Shown in pieces: positions 1-4,629 of a stretch of 9,759 nucleotides of DNA. The stretch lies in assembly GCA_003165615.1 (NCBI GenBank), contig PLWR01000739.1:1-9759 (forward strand), given 5' to 3'. The number at the start of each line of letters is the position of its first letter. Within the stretch, counting starts at the first letter, position 1. The notes under the pieces are model-generated. The model had not been told where the DNA came from. It saw only the letters and a program-made list of their open reading frames with translations, and did no database searches. Made by a program: the position numbers and the translations under genes. Source of the DNA: Acidobacteriota bacterium. GTDB taxonomy: Bacteria; Acidobacteriota; Terriglobia; UBA7540.

Positions 1-1187
1 GAGGGACCAATGACCACGCGGTCCAACTCCTGGAGTTCATGGCGCTTCACCCGAATGCCGTTTACGAAAGTCCCATTGACCGAGCCCAGATCGACAATCA
101 GGCTCTTGCCATTTTGTTTGATAATCTCGGCATGCTTCTTCGAAACAACGGGATGGGCGATAACAACATCGCAGCTCGGGTCACGCCCGATGACCAAGTG
201 ATCTTTGGCCAGATCGATGTTCTCCATCTTAAGCTCCGGCTCCAGGCCGGAACGAAAGATCAGAGATTTTCCGGTATAACGGCCGAAAGTAATGTAATCA
301 CCGTCGCGCAGTTCGGCGGACTTGATGCGGATCCCATTGACAAAGGTTCCATTGGCGGATTGGTCGGTCAGCTCGACTCTGCCCGCTTTGAGCGAAAACT
401 GCGCGTGCACTGCCGACACCGAGGCGTGTTCCATCAACATCTTGCAGCGCGCCGGATCACGGCCGACCATCAGGCCCGCGTCCGGTATGTCCTCGCTCTT
501 TACCGCGAACCGGTCAACAATCAGATCCACGTGAGGGCGGGCCATGAGGTCCGTGAGCTTGATGGCCACGGTGCCGCCGGTGGAACGATCCGCTTGCTGC
601 GCGGCGGCAATATCCGCCTGACTGACAACGGAGGTGTGAACATGGCCATCTTCCGCGTCGCTGGCCGCCTTTCGTACCGCTACCGCGGCGGGCGCCGGGG
701 CGAACGATTCCACGCGGAACACATGCTTGCCGCCCGCAGCACCAAAGGAGACCTGATCGTTGGGCTTTAGAACCGCTTCCTGAACCCGCACTTGATTAAC
801 AAACGATCCATTGGAGGAGTCGCGGTCGCGAAGCACTACTTCCCCGGCTTCATTCAAGCCCACCCAGGCGTGCTGACGGGAGATTTGGTCATCCGCGAGG
901 ACGATTTGGCATTTGGTCTGGTCGCGTCCGACGATAAGACCTTTGGAGGTAATACTAAACGTGCGGCCGGAGAGGAGTCCGGAAGTGGCAAGCAATCGGA
1001 AGGCAGGGGAAGCGGAGGCGGGGGGACCGCCCATCGCAACGGTGGCCACAGATTCTTCGCCGCCGACCGGCCCCTTGGGCATGGCCACCGTGGGGCCAGC
1101 CTCCTGCTCCACACTCATGGACCGGCCGCAAACCCTGCAAAATCGGTACCCTGCCTCGTTCACTTCACCGCATGTTGGGCATTTCAT
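1..1187 (-). CDS. Zinc-ribbon protein with three FHA domains (partial, C-terminus beyond the window)
   Basis: The reading frame is open for 395 codons from an ATG at 1187 to the left edge with no stop, so the gene is 3'-truncated by the window. AGGA lies 6 nt upstream of the ATG. Residues 3-20 form a zinc ribbon (C3-x2-C6 and C17-x2-C20). Three forkhead-associated domains follow at about 63-160, 225-312 and 320-395+. Each keeps the phosphothreonine-binding set: GR (R88, R243, R335), SxxH (S103/H106, S258/H261, S349/H352) and NG (N126, N279, N371). FHA domains bind phosphothreonine peptides, so this is probably a cytoplasmic reader of Ser/Thr kinase signalling. The PP2C phosphatase gene immediately upstream supports this. 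Linkers carry a repeated T-V-A-M/I motif (T33, T49, T206). In some bacteria such FHA arrays are fused to an ABC ATPase or another effector; whether that holds here cannot be seen. Confidence 0.93.
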   Translation of the reverse strand, partial: MKCPTCGEVNEAGYRFCRVCGRSMSVEQEAGPTVAMPKGPVGGEESVATVAMGGPPASASPAFRLLATSGLLSGRTFSITSKGLIVGRDQTKCQIVLADDQISRQHAWVGLNEAGEVVLRDRDSSNGSFVNQVRVQEAVLKPNDQVSFGAAGGKHVFRVESFAPAPAAVAVRKAASDAEDGHVHTSVVSQADIAAAQQADRSTGGTVAIKLTDLMARPHVDLIVDRFAVKSEDIPDAGLMVGRDPARCKMLMEHASVSAVHAQFSLKAGRVELTDQSANGTFVNGIRIKSAELRDGDYITFGRYTGKSLIFRSGLEPELKMENIDLAKDHLVIGRDPSCDVVIAHPVVSKKHAEIIKQNGKSLIVDLGSVNGTFVNGIRVKRHELQELDRVVIGP

Positions 1188-1197
1188 GGTACGGTCC

Positions 1198-1279
1198 TCA
1201 GTTTTCAGTTCTCAGTTCTCGGTAAGCCGCCTCCTGACTGGCATATCAATAAGGGCGGCTGACAACTGACTACTGACGA
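1198..1279. repeat. Inverted heptamer-repeat element A (TCAGTTN)
   Basis: On the left are three 7-bp units: TCAGTTT at 1198, TCAGTTC at 1205 and TCAGTTC at 1212. On the right, CTGACAA at 1259, CTGACTA at 1266 and CTGACGA at 1273 carry the reverse complement of the same heptamer. Inside these a perfect 7-bp stem, AGCCGCC (1225-1231) with GGCGGCT (1254-1260), encloses a 22-nt loop. TCAGTT at 1212-1217 also pairs with AACTGA at 1264-1269. The element fills nearly the whole gap between the PP2C stop codon (1284) and the FHA start (1187), and its left edge runs into the FHA ribosome-binding site. It could fold in RNA and act as a processing or attenuation hairpin; that role is inferred. Confidence 0.75.
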
Positions 1280-1283
1280 TTTC

Positions 1284-2228
1284 TTATGGTTGCGGATTAA
1301 AATCTTCTTCGTTGAATTCTTTGCACTCGACGGCGGCCCCAACGTCCGCGGGAAGAAGTCCTTGCCCCGAGAAATCCGCGAGGATCACCGTGATGTTGTC
1401 CGTCCCACCGTTGGCGTTGGCCTTTTCGATGAGGGCTTGGCAGTTGCCGGAGAGCACATCCCCTTGGCCGGCTTTCTCCAGCAAATCAGCCTCAGGTACC
1501 ATGTTGTACAAACCGTCACTACACAGCAGGATTCTGTCTCCCTGACGCACCCGGATGTAGGTGACCTTTACGTCCAGCGTCTCGCTGCTTCCTACCGCCT
1601 GAGTCAGAATGCTTTTCCGGCTGTCCTTTTCCGGATCGGCCGGCAACTCAGCGCCAATGTCCTTGAGGTAGTTCAGAAACGTCTGGTCGCGGGTCAACTG
1701 GGTGATCTGTTTATTGCGAATCAAATAGCAGCGCGAATCTCCCACCTGTCCAATAAAGAGGTGCTGGCCGAAGAGGGCTGCCGCCGTCGTGGTGGTCCCC
1801 ATACCGCGGTAAGCGGGATTGGCCAATGCCTTCTGAAAAATGATCTGGTTGGCATACTCGATGGCCTCGCGCAGGAGGATCACGAAGTTGGCCTCGCTGG
1901 CCGTCCCCAGCGTTTTCAAGTTGTCATACAAGCGCTTGGGAACGGTGGTGGCGGCGAGTTGACTGGCGACCTCGCCGCTGGCTTCGCCACCCATCCCATC
2001 CGCAACCATGAACAGCGATCCGAGCGAACCCAAATCATGCTCGCAGAGAGAGGGTGATACGCCAACTTCACCCGTCGTAAGATTGCAAACCACGAAGTTA
2101 TCTTCGTTGTTCTTGCGGACGCGACCCATATCGGACATCCCGAACAAGGTCACATGAATGGCCTTCGCATCACTACCCGTTGTATCGGCCACGGCCCTCA
2201 CCTTCCCCCCGGTTGCAGTCACGTTCAA
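1284..2228 (-). CDS. PP2C-type Ser/Thr protein phosphatase
   Basis: This 314-residue soluble phosphatase fits the Stp1/PrpC-like bacterial PP2C family in size and motif order. Visible motifs are SDMGRVRKNNEDN (E42/D43), VADGMGG (D77/G78), GMGTTTTAA (142-150), GQVGDSRCYL (D164), LTRDQT (178-183), LTQAVGS, DRILLCSDGL (D238) and GGTDNITVIL (D277/N278). The conserved aspartates coordinate two Mn/Mg ions that activate water to remove phosphate from Ser/Thr. The start is a TTG at 2228 with AAGG 6 nt upstream. The next candidate is a GTG two codons in, and the first ATG (residue 31) would cut into the catalytic fold. It is followed by the FHA gene after about 96 bp on the same strand, so the two are probably co-transcribed. 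It likely reverses Hanks-type kinase phosphorylation read by that FHA protein; no kinase is in the window. Confidence 0.95.
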   Translation of the reverse strand: MNVTATGGKVRAVADTTGSDAKAIHVTLFGMSDMGRVRKNNEDNFVVCNLTTGEVGVSPSLCEHDLGSLGSLFMVADGMGGEASGEVASQLAATTVPKRLYDNLKTLGTASEANFVILLREAIEYANQIIFQKALANPAYRGMGTTTTAAALFGQHLFIGQVGDSRCYLIRNKQITQLTRDQTFLNYLKDIGAELPADPEKDSRKSILTQAVGSSETLDVKVTYIRVRQGDRILLCSDGLYNMVPEADLLEKAGQGDVLSGNCQALIEKANANGGTDNITVILADFSGQGLLPADVGAAVECKEFNEEDFNPQP

Positions 2229-2442
2229 CCGTAACCTTAGTGAAACCGCTCTTTGTAAGTATGCCTACAAGTTGAGAATCAGTCCAAACTCAACCCCAAA
2301 GGGACTTCACTTTCGCCCCGGTACCTTTCCCCGGATTTAGACAGCCACTTACAACCTGTTTCGCCCGGAGGCTGGCTCTAACAGAATGATATGACTGTTC
2401 TTTCTTACCACAGCCGCACCCTGGTATCAAGCCAGTTGATCA
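2229..2442 (-). other. Upstream region of the PP2C gene, no gene seen
   Basis: This is the gene-free part of the gap between the PP2C start and repeat element B. No convincing coding frame, tRNA or sigma-70 promoter pair was recognised. Small inverted repeats occur: GTTGAG (2271-2276) with CTCAAC (2289-2294), and TTGTA (2253-2257) with TACAA (2266-2270). They lie 25-65 bp upstream of the TTG start, where an operator or 5'-UTR hairpin could sit, but arms of 5-6 bp are weak evidence. A promoter for the PP2C-FHA pair most likely lies here. Confidence 0.4.
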
Positions 2443-2577
2443 GGGATTAGGGTTTAGGAGTTGGGGATTAGGAAGGGGGGATTCGCGTGTGGTCTCCGAA
2501 CTCGCGCGGCGTCCCCTACACTTCTTGGATCGAGCCTTGCCCCGAGTCCCTTTCCCTAATCCCTAATCCTTAACCCC
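2443..2577. repeat. Inverted heptamer-repeat element B (GGGATTA)
   Basis: The left arm has GGGATTA (2443), GGGTTTA (2450), GGAGTTG (2457), GGGATTA (2464) and a decaying GGAAGGG (2471). The right arm carries the reverse complement: CCCTAAT (2554), CCCTAAT (2561) and CCTTAAC (2568), then CCC. About 75 bp of unique GC-rich sequence lies between. GGGATTAGG (2464-2472) pairs perfectly with CCTAATCCC (2555-2563), and other registers also pair, so a long slipped hairpin or cruciform is possible. The TAA stop of the DHH gene (2570-2572 on the minus strand) falls inside the right arm, so the repeat supplies its stop codon. The architecture matches element A although the heptamer differs. It may act as a transcript 3' end; this is inferred. 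Confidence 0.78.
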
Positions 2578-3532
2578 GGCCCGTGCGAAGTTCATGGACA
2601 ATCTGCGCGGCCACGCCACGCGCGCGCTCCAGATCCAGCGGCGGCAGCGAGATCGCCGCCACTTTGGGATGGCCCCCTCCCCCATAACGCTCGCAGATGC
2701 TCGCCAGGTTGGCAGCCTTGGGAGCGCTGCTCCACGGGTTGCTGCCGACCGCGATTTTGATCCGATCCTTTGACGAACTCACTCCCACGCAATAGACGGC
2801 AGTGGGAAAAAGATAATACGGGATGAATTTGTTGAAGCCCTCCACGTGCTGGTCCGCCACGTCGAAGAAAACCACCCCATCTTGCAGTTCGGCGCGCCCA
2901 CGCAGCAGTTCGATGGACTTTAAATGTTGCGCGTAGAGTTTTTCAAAGGCCTGCTGGATGTGCGGCAGGGCGACGATTTCCTTCAGCGGCCGGGAAAGAA
3001 GCTCCGGGATCAGGCGCACGCAGAAGTCTGGTTCCGTAGTCCCTTCGATGACCAGGGTCAACTGCGTGGCCGGCTCACGCATTTCCACGGCCGTGGGAAT
3101 GTCGGGGTACTGCGCGCCGTCAATCAAGTCCGCCCAATGGACCAGATCGTCCAGGTCAGGAGCCTTAAAACCAAAGTGTTTGCCGGTCGTGTCGGCAATG
3201 AATTTGGTGCATGAGCGGTAGTCCGGCCCATAGAATTTCTTGCCGCTGTGGTCGTGGCGGAAATGCTCGGCATCCGCTTCCGTAAGAAAGGCGCTCTGAT
3301 GATGGTCAAACCACCACGTCAGGCGGTCAGAACTGGAATACTTGAAATCGACGATCACGTTCTCGTCGGCATCGAACAACCCCGCATCAAACAATTGTCC
3401 CGCGCGGTGCATCATGCCGCAGTAGCGAAACTCCGCCTGGGCGTCGACGCACTGCCGATAGAAGCGCGTGAACACGGCCGCCGAACAGGCACCGTCGAAA
3501 CACCGATCATGAAAGCAAACCAGAACCGCCAT
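2570..3532 (-). CDS. DHH/DHHA1-family phosphoesterase
   Basis: The product is 320 residues from the ATG at 3532. The motif I region FHDRCFDGACSA (7-18) is the HxxC-x-DG form of the DHH nucleotide-binding motif. VIVDFKYS (59-66) carries a further metal-ligand aspartate, and WFDHHQSAF contains the signature DHH at 76-78. GGGGHPKVAA (284-293) is the C-terminal DHHA1 substrate-binding motif. Family members (NrnA/NrnB, GdpP-type, RecJ) are Mn-dependent phosphodiesterases that hydrolyse nanoRNA, linear or cyclic dinucleotides, or single-stranded DNA; the exact substrate is not readable here. There is no membrane segment or signal peptide. An in-frame GTG at 3595 would add 21 residues but has AGG directly abutting it, and the domain begins straight after the chosen ATG. 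The stop codon lies inside heptamer element B, an odd feature that may mark altered 3' sequence. Confidence 0.9.
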   Translation of the reverse strand: MAVLVCFHDRCFDGACSAAVFTRFYRQCVDAQAEFRYCGMMHRAGQLFDAGLFDADENVIVDFKYSSSDRLTWWFDHHQSAFLTEADAEHFRHDHSGKKFYGPDYRSCTKFIADTTGKHFGFKAPDLDDLVHWADLIDGAQYPDIPTAVEMREPATQLTLVIEGTTEPDFCVRLIPELLSRPLKEIVALPHIQQAFEKLYAQHLKSIELLRGRAELQDGVVFFDVADQHVEGFNKFIPYYLFPTAVYCVGVSSSKDRIKIAVGSNPWSSAPKAANLASICERYGGGGHPKVAAISLPPLDLERARGVAAQIVHELRTGRG

Positions 3533-3620
3533 AGGTCTTAAGGGTAAGGTAACCGCTCTCCCAGCGCCCGGCCTCACCAACGCGAGCGAAACCACCTAAC
3601 TTGCGCTCGCAGCCCGTAAT

Positions 3621-3626
3621 TGTCAA
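3621..3626 (-). promoter_or_regulatory. Possible -35 box (TTGACA) upstream of the DHH gene
   Basis: The minus strand reads TTGACA exactly, about 90 bp upstream of the ATG at 3532 and downstream of the hairpin at 3671-3696. The hexamer 17-18 bp further on (CAAGTT or AAGTTA) is a poor -10 match, so the assignment is weak. If it is real, transcription would begin near or past the GTG at 3595, which favours the ATG start. Confidence 0.25.
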
Positions 3627-3670
3627 GAGGAATCGCGGAGGAGAGCATTGGGAAGCTTCTGTTGAAGGAA

Positions 3671-3696
3671 AGGGGCGGCCCAAACGTGCCGCCCCT
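3671..3696 (-). terminator. Hairpin terminator after the DUF4870 gene
   Basis: A perfect 9-bp GC-rich stem, AGGGGCGGC (3671-3679) with GCCGCCCCT (3688-3696), encloses an 8-nt loop 34 bp downstream of the DUF4870 stop. Reading the minus strand, the stem is followed by a pyrimidine-rich but not uninterrupted T stretch (TTCCTTC). It is a good candidate for a factor-independent terminator or a 3'-end stabiliser; the weak T-tract lowers certainty. Confidence 0.6.
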
Positions 3697-3729
3697 CAAT
3701 TTCGAAAAATGTCGCCTCGTTGCGGGGAC

Positions 3730-4200
3730 TTACATGCCCGCTTGCTTCGCTGCCAAGTCGCCAATGATGGGAGCCTTGTAAAGCACGTTCTGATACGCCT
3801 TGTACATCATGAAAATCCCATAAGCCAGGAAAATCAGACTGATGATCAGACTGAGCATCACCATGATCAGGCCCAGGAACCCGAGCGTCAGGATCCCCAG
3901 AATTCCTGTGAGAATGGACCATACAATGTGAAACCCAATCACTACGACGCTGTAGAAAATCGACTGAAAGGCATGGAACCGAACAAATTTATCGTTTTTG
4001 TAAGGTTCCAGCACCAGGAAAATAATCCCTGTAATGAATCCCAGAATGTAAGCCAGACACGCGGCCACATTCGAGGTCATTCCGGTGCTCGCTGCGGAAG
4101 GCGCCGCAGCCGGGGCGGCCCCACCCACCGGCGTGCCGCACGAGCCGCAAAACGTTGTTCCATCGGTCATTTGTGCACCGCACTTCGCACAGAATGCCAT
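3730..4200 (-). CDS. Zinc-ribbon, DUF4870 (Tic20-like) membrane protein
   Basis: This 156-residue protein starts at an ATG with a strong AAGGAG 8 nt upstream. Residues 4-21 form a zinc ribbon (C4-x2-C7 and C18-x2-C21). A flexible Ala/Pro/Gly linker (about 25-40) leads to three predicted membrane helices at about 46-64, 79-101 and 103-131. FVRFHAFQSIFYS (72-84) between helices 1 and 2 matches the RFHAxQS signature of the DUF4870/Tic20-like family. The biochemical function of the family is unknown. The zinc ribbon would most likely sit in the cytoplasm beside the membrane domain. The gene appears monocistronic: a hairpin-rich gap lies upstream and a terminator-like hairpin downstream. It shares a zinc-ribbon N-terminus with the FHA protein in this window, which may be coincidence since such ribbons are common on bacterial membrane and signalling proteins. 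Confidence 0.9.
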   Translation of the reverse strand: MAFCAKCGAQMTDGTTFCGSCGTPVGGAAPAAAPSAASTGMTSNVAACLAYILGFITGIIFLVLEPYKNDKFVRFHAFQSIFYSVVVIGFHIVWSILTGILGILTLGFLGLIMVMLSLIISLIFLAYGIFMMYKAYQNVLYKAPIIGDLAAKQAGM

Positions 4201-4430
4201 ACCCTATTCTCCTTTCGCGGAACCCCTAAGGTTTTTGCGCCGTCCCCCCGACCACGGAAGAGGTACGCGTACTCCGAACCTAGTCTCCGCTTACTGTGAG
4301 GAAGCTGCTAACTATCGACAGGCGAGCTATTCCTACCATAAACGCGGCGACGAAACAAGCGGGAAATGCGGGGCACCGTCTGTATGGCAGTGCGCACCCG
4401 CCTCCTTCTCCCCCCAACGTCGCGTGTCGC
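4201..4430. other. Gene-free region upstream of the DUF4870 gene
   Basis: No minus-strand gene and no recognisable tRNA or riboswitch was found. The DUF4870 ribosome-binding site occupies 4209-4214. A perfect 10-bp palindrome, GTACGCGTAC, lies at 4263-4272, about 63 bp upstream of the start codon, where it could be an operator. No convincing -35/-10 pair was seen. A plus-strand frame that covers this stretch begins inside the DUF4870 gene as its antisense and is judged spurious. Confidence 0.4.
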
Positions 4431-4513
4431 GGCCAGCGGCGCTGGCCCCGGGCGGTGCCCTGCCCGGGCCGATGGTCGATACGACCCTAGGGGGAGGGCA
4501 AGCCCACCCCCTA
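4431..4513. repeat. Array of four adjacent hairpins
   Basis: Four self-complementary segments follow each other. They are GGCCAGC-GGC-GCTGGCC (4431-4447); CCCGGGC (4447-4453) with GCCCGGG (4462-4468); GGTCG-ATA-CGACC (4474-4486); and a 12-bp stem with one mismatch, TAGGGGGAGGGC (4488-4499) with GCCCACCCCCTA (4502-4513). Such density is well beyond what GC content alone would suggest. It may be a cluster of extragenic palindromes, a structured RNA or 5' leader upstream of DUF4870, or a degenerate mobile remnant. The sequence alone does not decide between these. Confidence 0.55.
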
Positions 4514-4558
4514 CCTCCCGCGCGTAATGTGTTTGCTAAGCGTGCGTCCTGGAGATTT

Positions 4559-4607
4559 GCGGTTTTTGCATGGGAAGAACCGCGGACCCCAAGAACGGGG
4601 GTCCGCG
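4559..4607 (-). terminator. Overlapping hairpins after the GH63-like gene
   Basis: A perfect 10-bp stem, CGCGGACCCC (4581-4590) with GGGGTCCGCG (4598-4607), encloses a 7-nt loop 22 bp past the stop codon of the GH63-like gene. Next on the minus strand is a second stem of 9 bp with one wobble, 4559-4567 with 4575-4583. It shares three bases with the first, so the two compete. The segment after the first stem reads GTTCTTCCC, a weak T-tract. It probably marks the transcript end of the glycosidase pair. Confidence 0.6.
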
Positions 4608-4629
4608 CTACAACTGCTCCTGACCACTA

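Noticed and set aside
39..770. 243-codon plus-strand open frame
   Set aside because: It is the exact antisense of the FHA2/FHA3 coding region, has no recognisable domain, and its start has no convincing ribosome-binding site. The minus-strand protein has clear motifs.
1290..2057. 255-codon plus-strand open frame
   Set aside because: Antisense shadow of the PP2C gene, whose minus-strand motifs are unambiguous.
2443..2577. CRISPR array or telomere-like terminus
   Set aside because: Units are 7 bp and contiguous without spacers, the orientation inverts between arms, and coding genes continue on both sides.
3533..3595. Upstream GTG start of the DHH gene (341-residue form)
   Set aside because: AGG abuts the GTG with no spacing, the extra 21 residues show no domain, and the catalytic fold begins right after the ATG at 3532.
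4201..4430. tRNA or known riboswitch
   Set aside because: A GGTTCGGA-like string occurs on the minus strand near 4275, but no matching acceptor, anticodon or D arm could be built, and no riboswitch core was recognised.
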